Part shown: positions 15,175 through 22,888 of the stretch, piece after piece
How positions within the stretch are numbered: the stretch's first letter is position 1
Layout of the letters: the number at the start of each line of letters is the position of its first letter
Source: a virus
Strand: one strand, 5' to 3'
Virus record (IMG/VR): IMGVR_UViG_3300002143_000233
Coordinates: 1-36,760 of that record
Length of the DNA stretch: 36,760 nt
The notes under the pieces: model-generated
Databases searched by the model: none
What the model saw: only the letters and a program-made list of their open reading frames with translations
What the model was told of the DNA's origin: nothing
Made by a program: the position numbers and the translations under genes

Positions 15175-15920
15175 TTCAATTCATTATAGAATAAAACTTC
15201 ATATATTTTTTTAGTCTTATCACTAATCGACACTTTGTATATGTTTAAATCTATGTTTATTTTATTTAAATCTATTGAATCTTTGCATTTTTCAAAGTAA
15301 TTCGAGAGTATTAGATAATATGGGCTTATTTTTTGTAAAATTATCCACATTTTAAATTCATTATTTAATATTTTTTCTTTATATTCTTTAAATCCATAAT
15401 CTTTTCCTAATTTTTTATTTAGAAATTCATATGTATTTTTTAATCCAAGAATTACTTTTTCTGTTGAAATAGAAATTGGAGCATTTACATTTTTAATTCC
15501 CGATTTCTTTTGTTTTACAAGAGCATCATATCTGTATTTCCATAACTTCCATCTCTTCCATGCTTTTTCGCCAGCCAAACAATTTATGTTTATAAGTGGC
15601 TTTTCGTTGTTGTCTATGTTTATTCTTTTTAAAATATCTAATTGAGCGAAAACATAAAGGTGGTATTCGTCTTCTGATAATTTATCTTTTGTTTCTCGTT
15701 GTAGCTTAAAACAATATTTGAAAACGAGAGACTTTCTAGGATCTCCTTTTAGTTTTCTTCCAGATGCCATATCGGGAAATAGCTTTCTCAAAGAATCGTG
15801 CCAACACAAAGTTATTTTGTAGGCTTTTTCTTCTTCTGCTGTCATTTTGTACTTTTGTATGGCCATTTCGAGCATTTTATTGAATTCGTGAGAAAAGAAT
15901 GTATCTTTATTATTTAACAT
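15171..15920 (-). CDS. Hypothetical helical protein
   Basis: 249 residues, unrecognised. It is strongly basic and mostly helical ('FNKMLEMAIQKYKMTAEEEKA' region, 'AGEKAWKRWKLWKYRYDALV', 'FKEYKEKILNNEFKMWIIL'). No catalytic motif or membrane segment is seen; the 'ITLCWHDSLRKLFPDM' and 'KGDPRKSLVFKYCFKLQRET' segments are the most distinctive. It overlaps the downstream glycosyltransferase start by four bases and is probably co-expressed with it. Upstream GTTAAATAGTTT before the ATG is a loose late-promoter match; there is no Shine-Dalgarno. The Trp/Arg/Lys-rich middle could bind nucleic acid, but that is a guess. Confidence 0.62.
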   Translation of the reverse strand: MLNNKDTFFSHEFNKMLEMAIQKYKMTAEEEKAYKITLCWHDSLRKLFPDMASGRKLKGDPRKSLVFKYCFKLQRETKDKLSEDEYHLYVFAQLDILKRINIDNNEKPLININCLAGEKAWKRWKLWKYRYDALVKQKKSGIKNVNAPISISTEKVILGLKNTYEFLNKKLGKDYGFKEYKEKILNNEFKMWIILQKISPYYLILSNYFEKCKDSIDLNKINIDLNIYKVSISDKTKKIYEVLFYNELK

Positions 15921-15985
15921 AAACTATTTAACTCGCTACTCCAAAAAATTAACATTTTAATTACTGTAAAAACAATATATAAATT

Positions 15986-16528
15986 ATGAAAAATTTCAAA
16001 ACATTTTTAGAACAACGAGATCCAGAACTTTACGATGAGATGAATCGTAGGGATTTTTTTAAAAGTGCAGCCGTTCTTGGAATTGGCAGTACTCTTGGTG
16101 GTATTGGTTTGAAAACATTAACAGATCTTGGGGTTGGAGGTAAAAAAATTGAACCTAAAACTAAAAATTTAAATTGGGGAGATAAAAATAGTTATTCGAT
16201 AACTAGAATTGATTATTCTAAAATAGGGGATAATAGCAATTGGAAACCTGATAAAAACACAGAAGGTTGGAAGTATACATCAAATAACTACACTAAAATA
16301 AAAGCAGAAGAAGAAGTCAAAAAATGGGTTGTAAAAGAATTAATCGATAGGGAATCTGATTTTAAATTTAGTGGCGACGGAAAACATACTAAAACTTCAA
16401 AAGAAACAAGGAATCCAGTTAGAATAGGAAGAATATTAGTTCAATCTGAACCTTCAGAAAAAGAAAACTCTTTTATAATTACTGTTATTCACGATAAGCG
16501 ACCTTTTTCTCTTGGGTTCAACAAGTAA
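15986..16528 (+). CDS. Protein with capsid-targeting-like start followed by a twin-arginine motif
   Basis: 180 residues, function unknown. From the first ATG it begins 'MKNFKTFLEQRDPELYDE', matching the 'NFKxF' starts elsewhere here. Residue 19 is a second Met that would begin 'MNRRDFFKSAAVLGIGSTLG', a textbook Tat signal (RR-x-F-F-K then a hydrophobic segment 28-42). Either a Tat-exported protein starting at 16040 or an internal protein starting at 15986 is possible; neither start has a Shine-Dalgarno. The later part (about 55-180) is soluble, with alternating strands ('RIGRILVQSEPSEKENSFII'). TATAAATT abuts the first ATG. Confidence 0.65.
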   Translation: MKNFKTFLEQRDPELYDEMNRRDFFKSAAVLGIGSTLGGIGLKTLTDLGVGGKKIEPKTKNLNWGDKNSYSITRIDYSKIGDNSNWKPDKNTEGWKYTSNNYTKIKAEEEVKKWVVKELIDRESDFKFSGDGKHTKTSKETRNPVRIGRILVQSEPSEKENSFIITVIHDKRPFSLGFNK

Positions 16529-16554
16529 TCATATTTTTAAAATAAAATCAATCA

Positions 16555-17060
16555 AAGTTATTACATTAGGGTTGCAATAATTTTAATTAAAGCAACAATG
16601 TAAATTAATACTTTGAAAACTTTGAATACTGAGATGAAGGCTCTAATCCTTCCATTATTTTATAATTGGCTGCGTTCCCTTGAGTAATTTAATGAAAAAA
16701 CCTTGGAGCGTCTTACCCAGATGAAGTCTTAGTTGTTAAACACAATACTGTACGAGCAGTATTCTTCTCCAATGGTCAAGGTAGTCTAGGATAGGAAAAA
16801 CCACCCGAATCTTTAGTTAAACTTAATTAACCTTATGTTTTTCTAAAGCTATCTTAGATTTGGCGACCATAACAAACGCACCATAATGTTAGCGTAACTT
16901 TCGGTTGTTAACTTAAGTTACTAAAGTTTTTAAGTGAAACTATTGTTTCAAATATTAACTCTTAACTTAAGTAACATAATGCTAATGGAAGTAACAATCA
17001 AGGTATTACTAATTACCTTAATTAAAAATCCATTTACCCTTAAGTCGGGACCTCGGTACG
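16555..17060 (+). ncRNA. Candidate large structured noncoding RNA
   Basis: About 630 bases between 16528 and 17156 hold no credible gene but many helices. TTACATT..GTTGC (16561-16575) pairs with GCAACAATGTAA (16592-16603). GAAGG/CCTTC at 16636-16652. TTGGAG/CTCCAA at 16703-16708/16767-16772 encloses AATACTG/CAGTATT (16744-16763, loop TACGAG). TCTAGGATAG (16785-16794) pairs with CTATCTTAGA (16849-16858) and encloses CTTTAG/CTAAAG. GTTA-GTAAC/GTTGT-TAAC at 16888-16912. TGAAAC/GTTTCA at 16935-16950 lies between two TAACTTAAG copies. ATGGA/TCCAT encloses AAGGTA/TACCTT (16985-17033). Two helices need G-U pairs that would be A-C mismatches on the other strand, favouring plus-strand transcription. 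Size and position recall phage GOLLD or ROOL RNAs, but I cannot match their consensus. The ends are approximate. Confidence 0.6.
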
Positions 17061-17111
17061 TAAAAATAATACTATTTAACTAAAAGTAACTGTCTATTGT
17101 TTTTTATGTAA

Positions 17112-17140
17112 GTGTTTGTTAGATTTGATTTAACAAATAT
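17112..17140 (+). promoter_or_regulatory. Hairpin just before the polymerase ribosome site (possible translational operator)
   Basis: TTTGTTA (17115-17121) pairs with TAACAAA (17131-17137) around a nine-base loop GATTTGATT, extendable by three pairs including G-U. The Shine-Dalgarno AGGGA follows at 17145-17149 and the ATG at 17156. T4 controls its own polymerase through an mRNA hairpin in the same place; T4 gp43 is family B, so any parallel here would be convergent. Confidence 0.45.
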
Positions 17141-17155
17141 ATTTAGGGAAAATCT

Positions 17156-18460
17156 ATGATTAAGTTCATTTCAGACATAGTTTCGATTAGCGGTACTTCG
17201 AGTACTTTTTATATAAGTCTAGAAAATGATTCGATTGACTTTACAAACTCTGAAACAAGGCAAATTTTGCGTATTTGTTCTTCTGAGGGAGAATGTAGCA
17301 TTCCGATAGAGATAAAGGAATTACCGCTGCTTATTGAGGTTCTAAAAGGCACTGTATTATCAAAGCAATCAAAGGTAGTTGCGTGGAACTGGAAAGACTT
17401 CGTTTCTTATGTTTCATTTCATTTTGGGAAGTTAGTTGAATTTCAAGCTGTAGTACTTGATTTAAAGATTATCGAATCGTATTTTTTCATCAAACAAGAA
17501 AAACCAGTTAACTATTTGTCTGCTTTGATTCGTTTTAAGAAATTAAAGACAGATAAAGATTGGGAAAAGTTTTACAATATATATAATTCTGTTTATTTGC
17601 CTTTAATCACTTTGGTAGTTCCTACGATGGAAAACACTCCTTTACTTGATTGTGAGCTTAAGGATAGGGTATATGCTCATTATTCCATAAACGGACAAGA
17701 CAATGGCAGAATGCTATGTTCTAACGCAAGGATCAAAGGTTATAACCCTCACACGCTATCAAAAGATCAAAAAGGTAAATATAAACCATGCGTTCCTTAT
17801 AATGTATTTTTGAATTTTGATTTTAGAAGCATGGAAGTTGCGGTATTGGCTTATCTGGCTAATGACGAAAAGTTATTAGAATTGATTCAAGCACCAGATA
17901 TTTATTCAAGTATATTTGTGGCTATAACCAATAGCGTTGCAGATGACAATTCTAAGATTTTAGCGAAAAAAATATTTTTACCGACTATATATGGCATGTC
18001 GGCACGGACTCTTGCTGAACAAGCGGATATCCAATTATCTCTTGCCGAACAAATTTGTAGCAATATAAATAAAATATTTTTTAAATCTGTAAATTATGTC
18101 AAAGGCTTCGTGTCTTTGGCTGAATCTCAAGGAACAATAAGTGATTATTTTGGCAAGAGAAGAACATTTACTGAAAATTTCTATAAGGCTCGCAATTTTT
18201 GTATTCAATCACCTGCATCATTAATTTGTTTAGAAAAATTAGTTCAGTTATGGAAAAAAATACAGCATAAGACTAGAATTTGTTATCATGTACATGATGG
18301 TTATTATGTATATGCACAAGATGATAATTGGAAAGAAGTGGCTATTGAAGCGAAAAAGGTTCTTGTTAGTGAATCGCAAATATGTCCCGGCATGAGATTG
18401 AGAGTGGCTTGTCATGGGGGGACTAACTTAAATAAACTGAAGTCACTCGAAAAGCGATGA
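17156..18460 (+). CDS. polA: Family A DNA polymerase with degenerate exonuclease domain
   Basis: Probable replicative polymerase, 434 residues. Motif A 'LNFDFRSMEVAVLAYL' gives D222 and E227; motif B 'KILAKKIFLPTIYGMS' gives K271 (E. coli K758) and Y279 (Y766); the motif 6 glutamine is Q351; motif C 'CYHVHDGYYV' gives H380 and D381. Deviations: Leu275 at the Phe762 position, Lys267 at Arg754, Gly382 in place of the Glu of 'HDE'. Residues 70-125 ('VVAWNWKDFVSYV', 'VLDLKIIESYF') look like a 3'-5' exonuclease domain lacking the first DxE pair, so proofreading is unlikely. No 5' nuclease domain is present. A hairpin and AGGGA precede the ATG. It is followed at four bases by the next gene. Confidence 0.9.
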   Translation: MIKFISDIVSISGTSSTFYISLENDSIDFTNSETRQILRICSSEGECSIPIEIKELPLLIEVLKGTVLSKQSKVVAWNWKDFVSYVSFHFGKLVEFQAVVLDLKIIESYFFIKQEKPVNYLSALIRFKKLKTDKDWEKFYNIYNSVYLPLITLVVPTMENTPLLDCELKDRVYAHYSINGQDNGRMLCSNARIKGYNPHTLSKDQKGKYKPCVPYNVFLNFDFRSMEVAVLAYLANDEKLLELIQAPDIYSSIFVAITNSVADDNSKILAKKIFLPTIYGMSARTLAEQADIQLSLAEQICSNINKIFFKSVNYVKGFVSLAESQGTISDYFGKRRTFTENFYKARNFCIQSPASLICLEKLVQLWKKIQHKTRICYHVHDGYYVYAQDDNWKEVAIEAKKVLVSESQICPGMRLRVACHGGTNLNKLKSLEKR

Positions 18461-18464
18461 GTAA

Positions 18465-19028
18465 ATGAAAGAGATATGCAATAATTTTCCAATCACATCA
18501 GAAGAATATTTTGAATTAGATAAAAAATTTGGCAAACTTTGTTATTACGCAGCACATCAATTAAAAAAGAAAAATTCAAAAAACAATTGCGTTGAAGATA
18601 TAGACGATATAAATCAAGAGCTTCAACTTTCTATTATTCGTGCTGGATCTTATTACAAGAGACAGATTTATATTGAAAGTTCACTTGTGTTGGCCAAGGA
18701 ACACATCAAGAAGACCGTAAAAAATAAAAAGTTAGTTTTAACTTTACAAAACTTGTGGAACAACAGGACTCGTCACGGTGCGAATAGACAAAAATTTGGA
18801 CCTATTCAAGAAAAGTTATTAGACGAGTTGATTAAAAAATATGTTCCCAAAGACATTAGGCCAAGTAAAACCGAATCGTTAAAAATCGACACAAAGTTTT
18901 CTACTTATTGCAAAGCCATTGTTTGGAATGGCCAGAAGAGCATGGGCAAGAAAATTACTAGAGAAAAAGCTATTCGATCAGGTTTGGTTAGTTTATCCGA
19001 ATACGATTATCTTGGTACGAATTTGTAA
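18465..19028 (+). CDS. Hypothetical protein, weakly sigma-region-2-like
   Basis: 187 residues, basic, not firmly recognised. 'LCYYAAHQLKKK', then 'DIDDINQELQLSIIRAGSYY' (about 44-63) resembles sigma-70 region 2.1/2.2 ('DLxQEGxxGLxRA'). Much later 'KFSTYCKAIVWNGQKSMGKK' (about 145-164) resembles region 2.3/2.4 ('KFSTYAxWWIRQA'). The roughly 80 residues between them are longer than in known sigma factors, so the match could be chance. If real, it would be a gp55-like late sigma factor, which would suit the TATAAATA-like elements here. The start lies four bases after the polymerase stop. Confidence 0.6.
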   Translation: MKEICNNFPITSEEYFELDKKFGKLCYYAAHQLKKKNSKNNCVEDIDDINQELQLSIIRAGSYYKRQIYIESSLVLAKEHIKKTVKNKKLVLTLQNLWNNRTRHGANRQKFGPIQEKLLDELIKKYVPKDIRPSKTESLKIDTKFSTYCKAIVWNGQKSMGKKITREKAIRSGLVSLSEYDYLGTNL

Positions 19029-19042
19029 CTTCTGATATTGTT

Positions 19043-19077
19043 CTTCTGCTTAGTTAATGTTATTTCGTAAGCAGGAG
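19043..19077 (+). promoter_or_regulatory. Stem-loop sequestering the ribosome site of the replicative helicase gene
   Basis: CTTCTGCTTA (19043-19052) pairs with TAAGCAGGAG (19068-19077), ten pairs with one G-U, loop of 15 bases. The right arm contains the GGAG Shine-Dalgarno for the ATG at 19086, so the helix would block initiation until melted or bound. Confidence 0.55.
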
Positions 19078-19085
19078 AAATTAAA

Positions 19086-20588
19086 ATGAGTTTGACACCA
19101 GAAGAACAAGCGATAATCGAGTCGTTAACGAATCCAGAAACGCAACAGACTAAGTTTTCATGGGACGATATGTTCCAGAAGAAACTGCTTGGTATGTTGC
19201 TTACTGATAAATACATGTTGATTCAAAGTATCGACAAACTAAAGCCAGAATATTTTTCAAATGAAATACATGTTCTGATATCTAAAATTTTATTTGATTA
19301 CTTTAAAGAAAAGAATTCTATTCCTGATCATTTTATAATGAACACGGAACTCACCTCGAAGATAAAGGACAAAGATAAAACTATTCAGTTGTATCATTGT
19401 GCTGAATTAGGAAGTTTATATAGCTATTATGTTCCCGGACTTGATACGAGAGAATACCTTATCGATAAGGTATTCTACTTTGCTAAAGTACAAGCGGTAA
19501 AAGTAGCATTTCACAATTGTCTTGAAAAAATGAAAAAGGCACCAGAGGAAGAAAAGACTTGGGCGTATGTTTACGAGCAAATGCGTCAGTCTATGTTGAT
19601 CGAGCGATCATATGAACCGGGACTTGAATATTTTTTAAATATAGATTTGATGTTTGATCGCATGGAAGATCAGTTTGCTGGCAAGGATAGATTCACATCT
19701 GGATTTCCTTCTATAGATAACAATTTGACTGGAGGTGGTTTATTTCATGGGCAAATAGCTTCGTGGATAGGATTGCCCGGTACTGGTAAGTCTTTGGCTC
19801 TTTCAAAGGCTGCTGTTGCTAATGTTCTTTTAGGTCATAAAGTTTTATATTTAACTATGGAAATGGATGAGATAGGAATAGCAACAAGGTTTACATCTCA
19901 ATTTACAAAGATTGATATAAATTTATTAAAAGAGAACAGAGAGCAAGTCAAGAATACGATTGAAGAATTTAAAAAGGATAAAGAAAATTCTAATCTTTTA
20001 ATTGTAAAACAATTTCCCGGTGGCATGATCGATGTCAATGGTATTAGAGCATATCACGCTCAATTGCTTCTTAGAGGTTGGAAGCCAGATTTGGTTATTG
20101 TCGATTATGTTGGAGAAATGAAAGATGATCCGACTGTTAAGAAGTACGAGTCTGCTTATAGAATATTAAGAGATTTAAGAGGTTTTGGAGTCGAACAAAA
20201 TCATTGTACATTTACATGTATGCAGCCAAATCAATCAGCAGCAAAATTAGAATTAAACGAATACATTGATGAATCAAACATAGGAACATCGTTTGATCAA
20301 TATAAACCACTTGATGCTTTTTGGTCTATTAATCAAAAAAGTTCCGAGAAAGATGCTGAAATAGGAAGGGTATTTGTTATCAAGCACAGAAATGGACAAT
20401 CAAGGTATAGTTTCAAAATAGGATTTGATTTATCTATGGGTACATTGGATTTGTATGAAATAACAAATGAAAAATATAAAGAATTATTTAGCACTTCGAA
20501 TTCTCATAAAACAGAAGATTTAAATTTCGATCAGTTTAAGGCTGGCGGGAAAAAGAAAAAATCCGAATCATTTGATGATGAAGAATGA
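19086..20588 (+). CDS. DnaB/gp41-type replicative helicase
   Basis: Hexameric 5'-3' fork helicase of 500 residues. A DnaB-like N-terminal domain (about 25-150, 'FQKKLLGMLLTDKYML', 'LKPEYFSNEIHVLISKIL') is followed by the RecA-type motor: 'FTSGFPSIDNNLTGGGL', Walker A 'GLPGTGKS' (229-236), 'LYLTMEMDE', Walker B 'DLVIVDYVGEM', and the late 'FVIKHRNGQ' motif of DnaB family members. The C-terminal tail is charged and probably disordered (ends 'KKKKSESFDDEE'), a possible site for primase or loader contact. The ribosome site GGAG sits in a stem-loop. No primase gene is seen in this window. Confidence 0.93.
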   Translation: MSLTPEEQAIIESLTNPETQQTKFSWDDMFQKKLLGMLLTDKYMLIQSIDKLKPEYFSNEIHVLISKILFDYFKEKNSIPDHFIMNTELTSKIKDKDKTIQLYHCAELGSLYSYYVPGLDTREYLIDKVFYFAKVQAVKVAFHNCLEKMKKAPEEEKTWAYVYEQMRQSMLIERSYEPGLEYFLNIDLMFDRMEDQFAGKDRFTSGFPSIDNNLTGGGLFHGQIASWIGLPGTGKSLALSKAAVANVLLGHKVLYLTMEMDEIGIATRFTSQFTKIDINLLKENREQVKNTIEEFKKDKENSNLLIVKQFPGGMIDVNGIRAYHAQLLLRGWKPDLVIVDYVGEMKDDPTVKKYESAYRILRDLRGFGVEQNHCTFTCMQPNQSAAKLELNEYIDESNIGTSFDQYKPLDAFWSINQKSSEKDAEIGRVFVIKHRNGQSRYSFKIGFDLSMGTLDLYEITNEKYKELFSTSNSHKTEDLNFDQFKAGGKKKKSESFDDEE

Positions 20589-20672
20589 TTGTAAATTTTT
20601 CCAAACTAGCATTGATTAAATTTAATTATATATTTTAATGTGTGTGTATGAACATCAAACGAGGTAACTAAA

Positions 20673-21173
20673 ATGTTAGACGAAATTCCGAACGAATGCA
20701 TTGTTGTAGTGGTGTGTGGCAAAGATGTCAGGTTAGATCCAGAGTACATGAAATTTAACGAAGCCAATATCAATAAATTCATGGAACAAGAGTATGGATG
20801 GATTGATTACTTTGGAAAACAACTTGAATTGGCCCAAAAGGAATTAGCCTTGGCATCATTAGAATATGATGTTTTGTATAACGAAAAATACATTCAAGTT
20901 AAAGATCAGGGAAATTCCGACACATATTCAAAGGCGAAAGCTCAAACAGATACTGTAGTTATCGATAGTTATAAAAAAATGCTTTCAAAGCGAGAAACGG
21001 TTGGGCTTATAAAGGCATATCTCAGAGCTTGGGATAGGAATCACGATAATGCTCAAAATCGTGGTCATACTCTTAGGAAAGAATTCGAAAAGCTGAAGGA
21101 TACTAGGTCGGCTGATTTTCCAGATGTAAGTTACAATCAAGATAAGCAAATAGAGGACATATTAAATGGCTGA
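20673..21173 (+). CDS. UvsY-like recombination mediator (tentative)
   Basis: 166 residues. From about 25 to 150 it resembles T4 UvsY in layout: 'MKFNEANINKFMEQEYGWID' region, a helical 'AQKELALASLEYDVLYNEKY' stretch, 'AKAQTDTVVIDSYKKML', and 'AYLRAWDRNHDNAQNRGHTL', comparable with UvsY's end ('LDFCSGALDAIKSRGFAIKH'). UvsY loads UvsX onto gp32-covered DNA; both partners are encoded at 28388-30701. It is longer than T4 UvsY (137). The ribosome site is ACGAGG. The end overlaps the next gene by eight bases. Recognition is by recalled pattern, not a search. Confidence 0.6.
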   Translation: MLDEIPNECIVVVVCGKDVRLDPEYMKFNEANINKFMEQEYGWIDYFGKQLELAQKELALASLEYDVLYNEKYIQVKDQGNSDTYSKAKAQTDTVVIDSYKKMLSKRETVGLIKAYLRAWDRNHDNAQNRGHTLRKEFEKLKDTRSADFPDVSYNQDKQIEDILNG

Positions 21174-21696
21174 TTTTGAAAATGCAAAGCATTATTCCTT
21201 TTCAGACCACCAACTTGAACAAAACATATTATTTTGGCTGTGTGCCGAAGATAATGATATTTTGAATGTTGCCAAAAATTTAAATGCATTTTTAGATAAA
21301 TGGAACGACAAAGGAAAACTTTCTCCTTTTCAAAGCATAAGAAGTATGGTCGATAAAACAAATGTTCCATTGGAAATTAAAAACTTTGCGATAAAAGATC
21401 ATAACGAAAAAGCTATAGTTTTTATACTCCTTGCTTTTTCTGGAATCAATCTTCGCACTTGTTCGTTTAAAGAATTTTTAAAAGTAAAAGGATTGAAAAA
21501 CAATGTCGTTAAATGTTTTTTAATTCATACAAGACAGCTTTGCGTTGAAGATTATACTTATGAAATAAGTTCGAACAAACCAGAAACAAAAAAAACAATT
21601 AATTCAAATAAACAAAAATCTAAGGACATTATAGACAACAGAGAAATGTTAGATTTTGATTTAAGTGTATGGAACATTATCAGGAAAAATAAATGA
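21166..21696 (+). CDS. Hypothetical protein
   Basis: 176 residues, unrecognised. Mostly helical first 120 residues ('HQLEQNILFWLCAEDNDIL', 'NVAKNLNAFLDKWNDKGKL', 'KEFLKVKGLKNNVVKCFLI') and a polar tail rich in Asn/Lys, ending 'LDFDLSVWNIIRKNK'. No known motif. It overlaps both neighbours by short stretches (eight and four bases), so it is translated as part of the helicase-UvsY-methyltransferase operon and probably serves DNA metabolism. The ribosome site GAGG (AGAGGACATATTAA) precedes the ATG. Confidence 0.7.
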   Translation: MADFENAKHYSFSDHQLEQNILFWLCAEDNDILNVAKNLNAFLDKWNDKGKLSPFQSIRSMVDKTNVPLEIKNFAIKDHNEKAIVFILLAFSGINLRTCSFKEFLKVKGLKNNVVKCFLIHTRQLCVEDYTYEISSNKPETKKTINSNKQKSKDIIDNREMLDFDLSVWNIIRKNK

Positions 21697-22430
21697 TAGA
21701 TGTCAATCGCATTTACAATGAAGATTGTCTTGAAACAATGGCGAGAATGCATGATGGATTTGTTGGATTGACTGTGACGAGTCCTCCATATGATAATTTG
21801 CGTACTTATAATGGTTATATTTTTGATTATAAAAAAACAGCGGAAAGTTTGTATAGAGTGACTAAATCTGGAGGTGTCGTTGTTTGGGTTATTGCCGATG
21901 GAAGTGTAGATGGTGGAGAAACAGGAACTAGTTTTGAACAAGCTCTGTATTTTAAGAATATAGGATTTAAAATTCATGACACTATGATTTATGAAAAAAC
22001 AGGATTCTCAAATCCAAGTTCTACTAGGTATCATCAAGTTTTTGAATATATGTTTGTGTTCAGTAAAGGTTCTCCTAAAACATTCAATCCAATAAAAGAT
22101 AGAGAAAACAAATACAAAGGAGTTCATGGTGGCGAAAGATCTTTTCGTGAAGATTTTGGCATGAGATATAATGTTTGGAAGTATGCTAATGGTGGAGGCA
22201 ATACTTCGAAAGACAAAGAAGCGTTTAAACATCCAGCCCCAATGCCAGAAAAACTTGCTAATGATCATATAGTTAGTTGGAGCAACGAAGGCGATTTAGT
22301 TTATGATCCATTTATGGGAAGTGGAACTACGGCTAAAATGGCAATTATAAATAAGAGAAACTTTATAGGCAGTGAAGTTTCTAGTGAGTATTGTCAAATT
22401 GCAACTCAGAGAATTGGAGAATCAAAATGA
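21693..22430 (+). CDS. Beta-class DNA methyltransferase (N4-cytosine or N6-adenine)
   Basis: 245 residues. Catalytic motif IV 'TSPPY' (29-33) precedes the SAM-binding motif I 'YDPFMGSGTTAKMA' (near 205-217), the order of beta-class enzymes. 'IYNEDCLETM' at the start and 'GSEVSSEYCQIATQRI' at the end are typical of this class. SPPY is commonest in N4-cytosine enzymes, but some N6-adenine enzymes also use it. It probably protects phage DNA from host restriction. No partner endonuclease is seen. ATGA overlaps link it to the genes on both sides (21693-21696 and 22427-22430). Confidence 0.92.
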   Translation: MIDVNRIYNEDCLETMARMHDGFVGLTVTSPPYDNLRTYNGYIFDYKKTAESLYRVTKSGGVVVWVIADGSVDGGETGTSFEQALYFKNIGFKIHDTMIYEKTGFSNPSSTRYHQVFEYMFVFSKGSPKTFNPIKDRENKYKGVHGGERSFREDFGMRYNVWKYANGGGNTSKDKEAFKHPAPMPEKLANDHIVSWSNEGDLVYDPFMGSGTTAKMAIINKRNFIGSEVSSEYCQIATQRIGESK

Positions 22431-22888
22431 ACGAAAAAATACTGCCTATAAGAAAAAAAAACTTAAATGACTTGATTGAATTGGAGTCCATTTGTTTTCC
22501 GACACCTTGGATCGAAAAAGATTTTAAAGTTATTTTGACAAGGGAAAAGACGGCAGCATTTTATTATGAGTTAGATGATAAAATGATAGGATATATTATT
22601 TACGAAATGAAGCCAAAGCATGTGTTGCTTGTTAATTTCGCAGTACATCCCGATTATAGAAACAAAAAAATAGGAACAGAATTATTAGATTTTTTAACAT
22701 CTAAATTAAATCATAAAACTAGATTTGAAATTATTTGCTATGTCGATGAATACAATTTAAACGCACAGCTTTTTTTGAAAAAAAGAAATTTTTTTGCCAC
22801 TCACAATATAAAGAATTTCTTCGAGAATGATTCTGGTGCTATATATTTCATGTATTATCTTCCTCCTAAAAAAGAAAACAAAAAATGA
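22427..22888 (+). CDS. GNAT acetyltransferase (RimI-like)
   Basis: 153 residues. The acetyl-CoA-binding motif is 'VNFAVHPDYRNKKIGTELLD' (R/Q-x-x-G-x-G/A form: RNKKIG), with the N-terminal 'ELESICFPTPWIEKDF' segment typical of RimI-like enzymes and 'VDEYNLNAQLFLKKRNF' at the end. The start at 22427 is chosen for the ATGA overlap with the methyltransferase and GGAG seven bases upstream; an upstream ATG at 22391 lies inside that gene. The substrate could be a protein N-terminus or a small amine; it cannot be told. Operon with the methyltransferase and deaminase. Confidence 0.88.
   Translation: MNEKILPIRKKNLNDLIELESICFPTPWIEKDFKVILTREKTAAFYYELDDKMIGYIIYEMKPKHVLLVNFAVHPDYRNKKIGTELLDFLTSKLNHKTRFEIICYVDEYNLNAQLFLKKRNFFATHNIKNFFENDSGAIYFMYYLPPKKENKK

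Noticed and set aside
16529-17155. Group I or group II self-splicing intron, or a tRNA cluster
   Set aside because: No interrupted gene flanks the region, I found no recognisable intron core, and no cloverleaf or T-loop sequence is visible.
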